From assembly GCA_030446715.1 (NCBI GenBank), contig JAUJMU010000012.1, forward strand, positions 1 through 64,000: a DNA stretch of 64,000 nucleotides, given 5' to 3'. Position 1 is the first letter of the stretch, and the number at the start of each line of letters is the position of its first letter. The notes below the pieces were generated by a model, which was not told the origin of the DNA, did no database searches, and was given only the letters and a program-made list of their open reading frames with translations. The position numbers and the translations under genes are program-made. This stretch comes from Cytophagales bacterium. Its GTDB lineage: Bacteria > Bacteroidota > Bacteroidia > Cytophagales > 172606-1. This document shows, one piece after another, positions 8,876 to 17,440 of the stretch.

Positions 8876-9067
8876 GACTTACAGATAAGCTAACTTGTAA
8901 AAGATATGATTGGAATTTTCTGCTTTGGGAGAAACCAAAACTGATCGAAAGATAGAAGCCTCAAACTTGTAGGATAAACCTCAGTTCCTTCAAAAGGAGG
9001 GGCCTACACTACCGTTTTCCGATAGGAAACAATCATCATACGGCTCTTTTCTTTTTTCTACTCCAAA

Positions 9068-9763
9068 ATGACCAATCTTTCCCTCCCTCAGTTTGCCGTG
9101 GTAGTCGCGGGGGGCAGCGGTACCCGCATGGGAACTGACGTGCCCAAGCAGTTTCTGCCCGTCGGCGGTCTGCCGGTGCTGATGCACACGATCCGGCGGT
9201 TTCAGGACTATTCACCGGATGTTTCCCTGATTCTGGTACTGCCCGAAAAGGATATTGTCTACTGGGAAAAGCTTTGCCGTCAGTATCACTTCGCGGCTCC
9301 GGTGACCGTGGTTGCCAGCGGGGAAACCCGGTTCCGGTCGGTGAAGAACGGCCTGGAGGCAATCAAAGCCGGAGAGGGTTTGGTGGCGATTCACGACGGG
9401 GTGCGGCCGCTGGTGCCGGTGTCCGTGATCGAAGAAAGTTACCGCACCGCGTACGAAAAAGGTTCGGCCGTAGCCGCGGTGCCGCTGAAAGACTCGATCC
9501 GGACCGTGGCTGCCGATGGTATCAGCCAGACTGCCGACCGTACGGCGTTCCGGCTGATCCAGACACCGCAGACCTTCCGCCTGCCGGTGATCCGGCAGGC
9601 TTTTGGTCAGCCCGAACAGCCCTGGTTCACCGACGATGCGGGTGTAGCCGAAAGTGCCGGTTTTGCGGTACACCTGATTGAAGGATCTTACCAGAACATT
9701 AAAATTACTACGCCCGAAGACTTGCTGCTGGCGGAGGCTTTGCTGGCCAGTTGGAAACTTTGA
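9068..9763 (+). CDS. ispD: 2-C-methyl-D-erythritol 4-phosphate cytidylyltransferase
   Basis: 231 aa, standard size. IspD joins CTP and MEP to form CDP-methylerythritol in the MEP isoprenoid pathway. The nucleotidyltransferase signature VVAGGSGTRMGTDVPKQFLP is at residues 12-31, followed by ASGETRFRSVKNGL, the catalytic-loop motif AIHDGVRPLV, and near the end IEGSYQNIKITTPEDL, which is diagnostic for IspD. The conserved arginine and lysine of the CTP-binding loop are present (R20, K27). It stands as a single gene; the inverted repeat just after the stop may act as a terminator. Confidence 0.96.
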   Translation: MTNLSLPQFAVVVAGGSGTRMGTDVPKQFLPVGGLPVLMHTIRRFQDYSPDVSLILVLPEKDIVYWEKLCRQYHFAAPVTVVASGETRFRSVKNGLEAIKAGEGLVAIHDGVRPLVPVSVIEESYRTAYEKGSAVAAVPLKDSIRTVAADGISQTADRTAFRLIQTPQTFRLPVIRQAFGQPEQPWFTDDAGVAESAGFAVHLIEGSYQNIKITTPEDLLLAEALLASWKL

Positions 9764-9850
9764 TTGCTGAATTGCTGTCTGTCTGGCATGATCCCTGGGA
9801 AGCAAAAAATCTGACAATTCAGCAAATCAACAATTGAACAATTCAACCAT
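9762..9850. repeat. low-complexity inverted repeat after ispD
   Basis: TTGCTGAATTG at 9764-9774 is exactly complementary to CAATTCAGCAA at 9815-9825; the right arm continues as a run of CAA/ATTC-type units (CAACAATTGAACAATTCAAC) to about 9848. The centre (about 40 bases) is unique. Its position directly after the ispD stop would let it form a hairpin in the transcript, but there is no T-run. It also supplies the spurious N-terminal extension of the next frame. Confidence 0.6.
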
Positions 9851-9905
9851 CTTTACGGCGGAAAGGGTACCTTTTCGTCACCCGCTCCTCAGCTTTTTGC
9901 TCCGT

Positions 9906-11120
9906 ATGAAAATTGGTATAATCCGTGAAGGAAAAGTACCTCCCGACCACCGGGTGGCGCTGTTGCCCGCGCAGTGTGCGGAGGTAATGAAGAGCTATCC
10001 CGGTCTGGAGATTCTGGTACAGCCCAGTCCGGACCGCTGCGTGCCGGATGGGGCGTACGCCAAAGCCGGTTGCACGCTTACCGAAGACATGACCGGCTGC
10101 GACGTTCTTTTCGGCATCAAGGAGGTACCCATTCCTTCGCTGATTCCCGGAAAAATGTATTTTTTCTTTTCCCACACCATCAAAAAGCAGAAGTACAACC
10201 GCCGCCTGCTGCAGACCATTCTGGAGAAAAACATTACCTTGATCGACTACGAATGCCTGACGGACGAAAACGGGCAGCGGATCATTGCTTTTGGCCGCTA
10301 CGCCGGAATCGTAGGCGCTTACAATGCTTTCCTGACGTACGGCCGCAAGTACGGGCTATACAAACTGAAGCGGGCATGGGAATGCCGCGACCGCGCCGAA
10401 ATGGAGGCGGAGTACGCCAGAATCAAGGTGCCGCCCATCCGGATCGTGGTGACCGGCAGCGGCCGGGTAGGGCAGGGGGCGCTGGAAGTACTGACCAGCA
10501 TCGGCATCCGGCGGGTCAGTCCGGAGGAGTTTCTGCAGCGCATTTTTGAGGAGCCGGTATTTACCCTGCTCCAGTCGAGGGACTACCACGTGCACCGGGA
10601 AGGCAAGCTATGGGACTCCGCCGGATTTTACCGGAACCCGCAGCAGTACACGTCCACGTTCAGGATTTTCGCCCAGACCGCCGACATGCTGATCGCCTCT
10701 GCGTACTGGAACCCCAATGCACCCGCCCTTTTTTCGAAGGATGATATGGCAGAAAGCACGTTCCGGATCCGGGTGGTAGCCGATATCACCTGCGACATTG
10801 AAGGCTCTGTTCCCAGCACCGTCCGGGCGAGTACCATCACCGATCCGGTGTTTGATTACGACCGCCTGCACCACACCGTGGCACCGGCTTTTTCGGATCC
10901 GGATCACATTTCCGTGATGGCCATTGACAATCTGCCCTGTGAACTGCCGCTGGATGCGTCGCAGTATTTCGGTGAGCAGCTGATCCGCAACGTGCTGCCG
11001 CATCTGCTGGAGCCCCTGAAGGATACGACCGGCGTGATCCGCCGGGCTACGGTTGCCACCGGCGGCCGGCTGACGCCGGGCTATGGCTATCTGGAGGATT
11101 TTGTCAGGGAAGAGGCGTAA
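9906..11120 (+). CDS. saccharopine dehydrogenase / alanine dehydrogenase-like oxidoreductase
   Basis: 404 aa. The N-terminus MKIGIIREGKVPPDHRVALL and the block FGIKEVPIPSLIPGKMYFFF..HTIKKQKYN match the AlaDh/PNT N-terminal domain in its lysine-forming saccharopine dehydrogenase (LYS1-like) variant. The NAD-binding Rossmann segment IRIVVTGSGRVGQGALEVL follows in the middle, and VVADITCDIEGSVPSTVRAS further on is the conserved C-terminal active-site region. The likely reaction is NAD-linked reductive or oxidative chemistry on an amino acid; the precise substrate is not shown by the sequence. Start chosen at 9906: the 24 codons before it come from the repeat at 9762-9850 and lack family similarity. 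Confidence 0.8.
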   Translation: MKIGIIREGKVPPDHRVALLPAQCAEVMKSYPGLEILVQPSPDRCVPDGAYAKAGCTLTEDMTGCDVLFGIKEVPIPSLIPGKMYFFFSHTIKKQKYNRRLLQTILEKNITLIDYECLTDENGQRIIAFGRYAGIVGAYNAFLTYGRKYGLYKLKRAWECRDRAEMEAEYARIKVPPIRIVVTGSGRVGQGALEVLTSIGIRRVSPEEFLQRIFEEPVFTLLQSRDYHVHREGKLWDSAGFYRNPQQYTSTFRIFAQTADMLIASAYWNPNAPALFSKDDMAESTFRIRVVADITCDIEGSVPSTVRASTITDPVFDYDRLHHTVAPAFSDPDHISVMAIDNLPCELPLDASQYFGEQLIRNVLPHLLEPLKDTTGVIRRATVATGGRLTPGYGYLEDFVREEA

Positions 11121-11275
11121 GGGGTAGGTATTGCTCCCTTTTATTACATCTCCCATCCGGGTGAACCGCAGGAATTAAAAGAAGCCCGGTTTCCTTTATA
11201 AACGGGAGTAGGTATATTCGGATTTGTAATTATATCCTTCCTTCCTCTTTCAGGCACCATATTTTCCAATACTTA

Positions 11276-11283
11276 TACCTTTG
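11276..11283 (+). promoter_or_regulatory. possible TAnnTTTG -7 element, near-leaderless
   Basis: TACCTTTG lies five bases before the ATG at 11288, so a transcript started from it would have almost no leader. The expected TTTG about 19-21 bases further upstream is not present; only TTTC at 11248-11251 with a 24-base gap. A weak call. Confidence 0.35.
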
Positions 11284-11287
11284 CAGT

Positions 11288-14038
11288 ATGAAAATCGGCA
11301 TTTTTTTCGGCGGGCAATCGCGCGAACGGGAGATTTCCTTTGCGGGCGGTCGTACGGTGTACGATAACCTGAACAAAAGTTTGTTTGAGGCAGTCCCGGT
11401 GTTTGTGGACAGCCTCGGTAATTTTATCCAGCTGGACTGGGAATACATCTACAAAGGCACCATCCGCGATTTCTATCCGCCGGTGAGTGCCCTGCCGGCT
11501 TCGGCCCACGCCTTTCAGGTGTACCTGGAGTCGCTGGGCGATCTTTCAGATGAGGAGCTGGACGGGGTTATCAGTAAGGTGGGCAGGCGCATTTACCCGC
11601 AGGATTTTAAAGGTCTGTTTGACTTTGCCTTTCTGGCCCTGCACGGCCCGTACGGCGAAGACGGCAACATTCAGGGAATCCTTGAATGGTACGGCATTCC
11701 GTATTCGGGTTCCGGGGTGCTGCCTTCGGCCATCGGCGTAAACAAGGAGGTGCAGAAAGACCTGATGAAAGCCGCCGGATTCCCCGGACCCAAAACGGCC
11801 ACCATCCCCCGCACCGAATGGCTCGCTGCCCGTTACAAAGGTGACCTGCTCGAAAAGTACGTACACCAGATCGGCCTGCCTTTCGTAATCAAATCGCCCA
11901 ACCAGGGGTCGTCCATCGGCGTGTCGGTGCTGACCGAAAAGGATAATGTCCGCTTCACGGCCGCCGTCAACCGCAGTCTGTTTATTCAGGAGGTGTTTAC
12001 GGCTGCGTGGAAAGGCTATTCTGAAGAACAGAAAGTACGCTTTATCATTTCCCTGACCGACATCCGGGAAGGCATCGGCCTGCCCGTAGCCCTCCACAGC
12101 GGCAGTGCCCAGGCGCAGCCCGCCGTTACGGATCACACTCATTCTATGAGTCAGTCCTTCAATCCTTCAATCGTTTACCACCCCGAAGATCTCTTCAATC
12201 AGCTTAATGAACTTAGTGAAAAGGTTGAAAAAGTAACCCTGATGGCCCTGAGCGGCGAGGAAACGGTGCTGCTGGAGTCTTTCCTGGCCGGCAAGGAGTT
12301 TTCCTGCATCGTGATTCAGGACAACAACGGCCTGCCGGTTGCCCTGCCGCCCACGCAGATCATCAAGGGCGGCGACCTGTTCGACTACCGCTCCAAGTAC
12401 CTGCCGGGCATGAGCCGCAAGATCACGCCCATTGACGTGCCCGACGAACACCTGCAGAAGATCCGGACCGAATGCGTGCGGTTGTTTAACGCGCTGCATT
12501 TCAACGTGTACGCCCGCATTGACGGCTTTGTGAACTCGCTGGGCGAGGTGTTCCTCAACGACCCCAACACGACTTCGGGCATGCTGCCGTCGTCGTTCTT
12601 CTTCCACCAGGCGGCCGAAATCGGCATGAACCCGTCGCAGTTCCTGACCTACATCATCCGGACGTCGCTGGCCGAACGGGTCAAGACGGGCAAGGACAAC
12701 CTGCGCCTCCGGCAGCGGTTGGCCGGACTCGACGAACGGATTGCGCAGCTGCAAAGCGCCAAAACGCAGAAGATCCGCGTGGGCGTGATCATGGGAGGCT
12801 TCTCGTCGGAGCGGCACATTTCGGTGGAAAGCGGCCGGAACATTTACGAAAAACTCAGTTCATCGGAGAAATACGAGGCGCTGCCCATCTTTCTGACCGG
12901 CGACGAAGACAACCACGAGATGTACGTGATGCCGGTTAATATCATGCTGAAGGACAACGCCGACGACATCCGCGACAAGATCAGGTCCGGCGCAAGGAAG
13001 CACCCGCTGATCAGACAGATCATGCAGGAGGCCCGGGGCATTACCGAAAAATACGTGGGCGAAGCCATTGAATACCCGTACGCGATTACCTACGCCGAAC
13101 TGGCCGAAAAGGCAGACGCGGTGTTTATTGCCCTGCACGGCCGGCCGGGCGAAGACGGCGCGGTACAGAGCCGGCTGGAAAGCCACGGCATTCCGTACAA
13201 CGGCTCCGGCGTGGACAGTTCCCGCGTTACCATCAATAAGTACGAAACCAACCGCATTCTCCGGGGGCACGGCATTGCGGTGGCGGCCCACGACCTGGTG
13301 TACCGCCACGACTGGCAGCGCGACCAGCACGCCGTTCTTGAGCGGCTGGAAAGGCAGTTCAAGTACCCGTTCATTGCCAAGCCGGCCGACGACGGTTGTT
13401 CTTCGGCGGTGAAGAAGATCAAGAACCGGGCCGAACTGACCGCCTTTGCCGAGATGATGTTCCGCGATACGCCAGAGTTCCTGCCGGGGCCGGTTGGGGT
13501 ACTTTCGCTGAAGCGCAACGAGGAGTTTCCGCAGAAGAGTTTCTTCCTGGTGGAGGAGCTGATTTCCCGCAACGGCGCGAAGCACTTCCTCGAAATCACC
13601 GGCGGTCTGCTCACGCACTACAATGCATCCGGCGAACCCGAATACGAAATCTTTGAACCTTCCGAGGCGCTGGCTTCCGGCGAAGTGCTGTCACTGGAAG
13701 AGAAGTTTCTGGCGGGTGAAGGACAGAACATTACCCCCTCGCGGTTCTCTCGGGACCCGCAGGCCCAGCAGACCATTTCGCAGCAGGTACGCGACACGCT
13801 GAAGCGCACGGCGCAGGTGCTGAACGTGGAGGGCTACGCCCGGATCGACGCTTTCGTACGGATCTACGACGACAACCGCGCCGAAACGGTGATCATCGAA
13901 GTAAACTCCCTGCCCGGCATGACGCCGGCCACGTGCATCTTCCACCAGACGGCCATCAACGGCTACAAGCCCTACCAGTTCATCGACGCCATCCTCGACT
14001 TCGGCGTCCGGCGGCGGGGGAGGGCGGTAGTAGGGTAG
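11288..14038 (+). CDS. tandem D-alanine--D-alanine ligase-like ATP-grasp protein
   Basis: 916 aa made of two complete Ddl-like modules. Module 1 begins MKIGIFFGGQSREREISFAG, has ALHGPYGEDGNIQGILEWYG, the ATP-grasp loop KSPNQGSSIGVSV and ends near LNDPNTTSGMLPSSFF. Module 2 begins at about residue 495 with RVGVIMGGFSSERHISVESG, has ALHGRPGEDGAVQSRLESHG, KPADDGCSSAVKKI and IIEVNSLPGMTPATCIFHQT. The metal-binding E-x-N is intact in module 2 and is D-x-N in module 1. A normal Ddl is ~300-350 aa, so each half also carries an insertion of ~100 residues. It presumably forms a carboxylate-amine bond; whether the product is D-Ala-D-Ala is not shown. Followed by a strong terminator. Confidence 0.85.
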   Translation: MKIGIFFGGQSREREISFAGGRTVYDNLNKSLFEAVPVFVDSLGNFIQLDWEYIYKGTIRDFYPPVSALPASAHAFQVYLESLGDLSDEELDGVISKVGRRIYPQDFKGLFDFAFLALHGPYGEDGNIQGILEWYGIPYSGSGVLPSAIGVNKEVQKDLMKAAGFPGPKTATIPRTEWLAARYKGDLLEKYVHQIGLPFVIKSPNQGSSIGVSVLTEKDNVRFTAAVNRSLFIQEVFTAAWKGYSEEQKVRFIISLTDIREGIGLPVALHSGSAQAQPAVTDHTHSMSQSFNPSIVYHPEDLFNQLNELSEKVEKVTLMALSGEETVLLESFLAGKEFSCIVIQDNNGLPVALPPTQIIKGGDLFDYRSKYLPGMSRKITPIDVPDEHLQKIRTECVRLFNALHFNVYARIDGFVNSLGEVFLNDPNTTSGMLPSSFFFHQAAEIGMNPSQFLTYIIRTSLAERVKTGKDNLRLRQRLAGLDERIAQLQSAKTQKIRVGVIMGGFSSERHISVESGRNIYEKLSSSEKYEALPIFLTGDEDNHEMYVMPVNIMLKDNADDIRDKIRSGARKHPLIRQIMQEARGITEKYVGEAIEYPYAITYAELAEKADAVFIALHGRPGEDGAVQSRLESHGIPYNGSGVDSSRVTINKYETNRILRGHGIAVAAHDLVYRHDWQRDQHAVLERLERQFKYPFIAKPADDGCSSAVKKIKNRAELTAFAEMMFRDTPEFLPGPVGVLSLKRNEEFPQKSFFLVEELISRNGAKHFLEITGGLLTHYNASGEPEYEIFEPSEALASGEVLSLEEKFLAGEGQNITPSRFSRDPQAQQTISQQVRDTLKRTAQVLNVEGYARIDAFVRIYDDNRAETVIIEVNSLPGMTPATCIFHQTAINGYKPYQFIDAILDFGVRRRGRAVVG

Positions 14039-14059
14039 GGGAGGTCGAATGCAATACAG

Positions 14060-14089
14060 GAGCAGACCAAAAAGTCTGCTCTTTTTTTT
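14060..14089 (+). terminator. rho-independent terminator
   Basis: Perfect 8-bp stem GAGCAGAC (14060-14067) / GTCTGCTC (14074-14081) with a six-base A-rich loop, followed by eight T. It ends the double-Ddl transcript 21 bases after the stop. Confidence 0.9.
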
Positions 14090-14239
14090 GGGATCAATAA
14101 GGGATTAGGAGACTGTTAGGTATAAATTTGCTCTGCTAGACTGCAATTAATTGCCAACCTATTGATGGATTCTTTTTTCATTTAACGGTTAGTAACTGTG
14201 TAGACATTTCTATAAATTTAAAATCACACTTATAAACCT

Positions 14240-17200
14240 ATGGGTCGTTCGACAGTTCATTACGCAGATAACAAAACCAATAACGCTTTAAAGAAACTAC
14301 ACAACAAGTTAAGACCTGCCGGAACCCCGGTGCAACGGGTGGAATACATTATTGAGTTGCTGTTGCTCCGGATTTTCGAAACCAAAATCAAACAGGACGA
14401 CGAGTTCAAACCCCTGCGCAAACTCTTCTCGGCGGATTATTTTTGGAAAAACCCGAAGACCGGAGTAGAAGAAACCAATGAGAACCGCTTGTTTTCCTAT
14501 CTAACGACTGTTGGCTCCGAGCAAATTCTGTCCCACCTGAACGACAACTTCTTCCCTTTCTATTCAAACATTCTGCTCCAGGCCAAGGGGGTGTATGAGG
14601 GAAATCTACCGCAAAAAGTGCAGGATCAATTGGTGCTCATTGAGGAAGTATTCAGCAATTCCAATTTCACCAACAACGTTAACAGCGGCAACCTTAGCGA
14701 AGTCATCAGCATCGTGGCGGGTGACATTGAGGAATCGCGCCTGCTGAAGACGGACTTACTGGGCGACGCGATTGAATCGGCGCTGAGCGAAACGGGCGGC
14801 ACCAAAGACATCGGGCTATTCCGGACGCCCGACCACGTGCGCCAGTTTATGACGGCCCTGGTTGAGCCTGCCTTCGATGACATTATTTTCGATCCGGCCT
14901 GCGGCACGGGTGGCTTCCTGTTCGATGCCTTTGAATTTGTAATGCGCCGGATTGACCCCGAACGGGCGTGGCCCGGCGAAAAAGCCAATACCGAACTGGC
15001 AGCGTGGTTTGACGCGTACTTCGGGGCCAGTCAACTGGAGTTTCCGAGCATTGAGCAAACAACCCAGTTTTACCGCAGCGGCGTTACGGGCATCGAGTAC
15101 CTGGGCATGATCCGCAAAATGGCCGCGATCAACTTTTACATCCGCGGCCTGAACCCTGACAATATCAAACAGGGCGATTCACTGGCGAGATACCTGCCCA
15201 TCACTGACAACGAAAGCAAATCGGTGGTGCTGGCCAACCCGCCTTTCGGTGCGCAGCGCGACCAGGAAAGCTACCCGGACGTATGGAGTGAATACTCGAA
15301 AGAATCGGAAACCACCATTCTGTTCGTGAAGCTGATGTTTGAGCACCTCAAACGGGGCGGCCGGTGCGCCGTGGTGGTTTCGGAAGGTTTTCACACCTGG
15401 GACCAGTTCAGCGCCAAGGCGCTGCGTAAAATGCTGCTGGAAGAAGCGCAACTGAAAGCGGTGATTTCGCTGCCGCAGGGTTTGTTCGTGAGCAAAAGCG
15501 GGCAGGGGCCTAAAACGTCCATTCTCGTCTTCGAAAAAGGCGGAAAAACCGACTGGACCTGGTTTTACAAGGTGACCAACGACGGGTACACGATGGGCGC
15601 CAACCGCCGGGAGCAGAAGGGCAACCAACTGGTGGAGTGCCTGACGTTGTACCACACCTACGTGAAAGGTGGCAAAAGGCCGCCCGAAACCAAGAACCAG
15701 TTTTGCATCCCGGCCGGTTGGATCAAAACGCTTGACCCCCGGGTAAAAGAGAAAATCCGCACGGAAACCCGGGCCGAACTGGAAGCGAAGGGCAAAATCG
15801 ACCGGGAAAAGAAAGAAGCGGAAATTGATAAAAAGATCAAAGCCAGAAAAGCAACGGAAGCCGATAAGCAACTGGAACTGAAAATGTTCGACCAGTTGCA
15901 GGAGAGCAGGATTCTGAACGAGATTGCCAGGCGCATTGATAAGGCGCACAATTACTCCTTTAACCTGGCCAATCACAAAAGCGCCCTCAGCGACGGCCAG
16001 TTGGCGGAGTGGACTGAAGCCCTCAAACACGTGCAGCCCAACGGGGCCGCCAACCTGGAAGAGGTCTACAAGAAGCTGAAAAACGGCCAGCCCGAAAACA
16101 GCCTGCCGTACCTCGTGAAGCTAAACCCAACCAATGCCCTCGAAGCGGACATTGCCCGCGAATACGTAAGCAACCTGGACGGTGATTTTCTGGCGGCGCA
16201 TCGGGAGTTGCATGTAATTAGGGAGATTTTGAAAAGTGGGGCGAAATATCCAAGGGTTAAACTGGGAGCCCTTCTGGAAGAAAGAACAGAAGCTTTACAA
16301 TTGGTTGATGATGAAGTTTACTTACAGGTAACGGTTAAACTATGGGGAAAAGGGGCTGCGCCCCGGGGAAAGAAAAGCGGGGCGGAGATTCAAACCAAGA
16401 AGCAGTACTTGGTTAGAGACGGCGACATTATTATATCAAGAATTGACGCCCGAAACGGGGCTTTTGGTTTGGTGGATTGGCAGCTTGACGGTGCCATCGT
16501 CAGCAATGAGTTTCCGGTTTTTACCGTGAATGAGGGAGAGGCATTGAAAGAATATGTTTTGGCAGCTTTGATTTCCCCTCAGTTCTACAAACAAATTGAA
16601 GATGCGGTTGAGGGAGCATCAGGGCGCAGAAGACTGGATACGGAGAAGTTTTTGGGCTTAGAAATACCACTGCCTTCAATCGACGAACAAAAGGCCATTG
16701 TTGCTCAGATTGAGAAGCAGAAAGCGATAATTGAGGGAGTGGAGAAAATATTATTAAATGTTGAGCATACATTGGAAGAAGTCGATTTTGAAAGAAGGCC
16801 AATCGGGGATTACGCAAAAGTATTAGGTGGTTATTCATTTGCTAGTTCAGAGATATTTGAAACTAGAAATGTAGAAAGGATTCCTGTAGTTAAAATTGGA
16901 AGTGTTTTAAATGGTTCTATTACTAACGATATAAGCTATGTTGACGCAAGCTATCAAGTTAAAAAACCAAGTTTTGTTTTAAGAAAAGGCGATATAGTTT
17001 TCGCTATGACTCGTCCAATGATAAAGTCAGGATTGAAATATGCTACAATTGATGAAGACTTTGAAGGAAGTATGCTAAATCAAAGAGTCGGCAAGTGGCA
17101 ATTCTTCAATGATGGATTACTGCCATCCTATCTAGCCTTCTTCATGAGTACAGACTTATATATAAAACAATTAGAATTATTCTGTTTAGACGAAGCTAAT

Positions 17201-17440
17201 CAGCCAAATGTTAGTAATAGTGAATTTGAATCCATCCTTATACCATCACCTAATCTTGAAATACAACAACAGATTGTATCTAAAGTAAATGAACAATCTC
17301 AGATATTAAATGGTGTTCGCAAAATGAAAGCCGAAGCCGAGCGGAAAATTGCTAAGATTATGGCTGACGTGTGGGGCGTTGAAGTGGCAGCACCCGTCCA
17401 ACTCGTAGAGACGGCGGAGATGGAGGTGGCCGATGAATGA
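14240..17440 (+). CDS. hsdM-hsdS: fused type I restriction methylase-specificity protein
   Basis: 1066 aa. The N-terminal ~650 residues are an HsdM-type N6-adenine methylase: motif I FDPACGTGGFLFDA (217-230) and motif IV NPPF (333-336). A charged linker follows (KEKIRTETRAELEAKGKIDR...). From about residue 655 the protein becomes an HsdS specificity subunit with two target-recognition half-domains, each closing with a conserved helix (LPSIDEQKAIVAQIEKQKAI; PSPNLEIQQQIVSKVNEQSQ). One chain thus both recognises and methylates the site. The DNA of the second recognition domain (about 16780-17320) is clearly more AT-rich than the rest. The gene overlaps the next by 8 bases, indicating one operon with the nuclease and helicase genes. 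Confidence 0.93.
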   Translation: MGRSTVHYADNKTNNALKKLHNKLRPAGTPVQRVEYIIELLLLRIFETKIKQDDEFKPLRKLFSADYFWKNPKTGVEETNENRLFSYLTTVGSEQILSHLNDNFFPFYSNILLQAKGVYEGNLPQKVQDQLVLIEEVFSNSNFTNNVNSGNLSEVISIVAGDIEESRLLKTDLLGDAIESALSETGGTKDIGLFRTPDHVRQFMTALVEPAFDDIIFDPACGTGGFLFDAFEFVMRRIDPERAWPGEKANTELAAWFDAYFGASQLEFPSIEQTTQFYRSGVTGIEYLGMIRKMAAINFYIRGLNPDNIKQGDSLARYLPITDNESKSVVLANPPFGAQRDQESYPDVWSEYSKESETTILFVKLMFEHLKRGGRCAVVVSEGFHTWDQFSAKALRKMLLEEAQLKAVISLPQGLFVSKSGQGPKTSILVFEKGGKTDWTWFYKVTNDGYTMGANRREQKGNQLVECLTLYHTYVKGGKRPPETKNQFCIPAGWIKTLDPRVKEKIRTETRAELEAKGKIDREKKEAEIDKKIKARKATEADKQLELKMFDQLQESRILNEIARRIDKAHNYSFNLANHKSALSDGQLAEWTEALKHVQPNGAANLEEVYKKLKNGQPENSLPYLVKLNPTNALEADIAREYVSNLDGDFLAAHRELHVIREILKSGAKYPRVKLGALLEERTEALQLVDDEVYLQVTVKLWGKGAAPRGKKSGAEIQTKKQYLVRDGDIIISRIDARNGAFGLVDWQLDGAIVSNEFPVFTVNEGEALKEYVLAALISPQFYKQIEDAVEGASGRRRLDTEKFLGLEIPLPSIDEQKAIVAQIEKQKAIIEGVEKILLNVEHTLEEVDFERRPIGDYAKVLGGYSFASSEIFETRNVERIPVVKIGSVLNGSITNDISYVDASYQVKKPSFVLRKGDIVFAMTRPMIKSGLKYATIDEDFEGSMLNQRVGKWQFFNDGLLPSYLAFFMSTDLYIKQLELFCLDEANQPNVSNSEFESILIPSPNLEIQQQIVSKVNEQSQILNGVRKMKAEAERKIAKIMADVWGVEVAAPVQLVETAEMEVADE

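Noticed and set aside
8606-8955. Frames of 78-111 codons in repeat R1 copy B
   Set aside because: Four overlapping frames on both strands in one repeat; coding is very unlikely.
12167-13618. Minus-strand frames of 216 and 252 codons over the double Ddl gene
   Set aside because: Antisense shadows of a well-defined gene.
14041-14239. Possible small RNA after the double Ddl gene
   Set aside because: The hairpin with T-run is fully explained as a terminator; nothing else is structured in the gap.
15179-16030. 283-codon minus-strand frame over hsdMS
   Set aside because: Shadow; Phe/Gln/Arg-rich composition typical of antisense translation.
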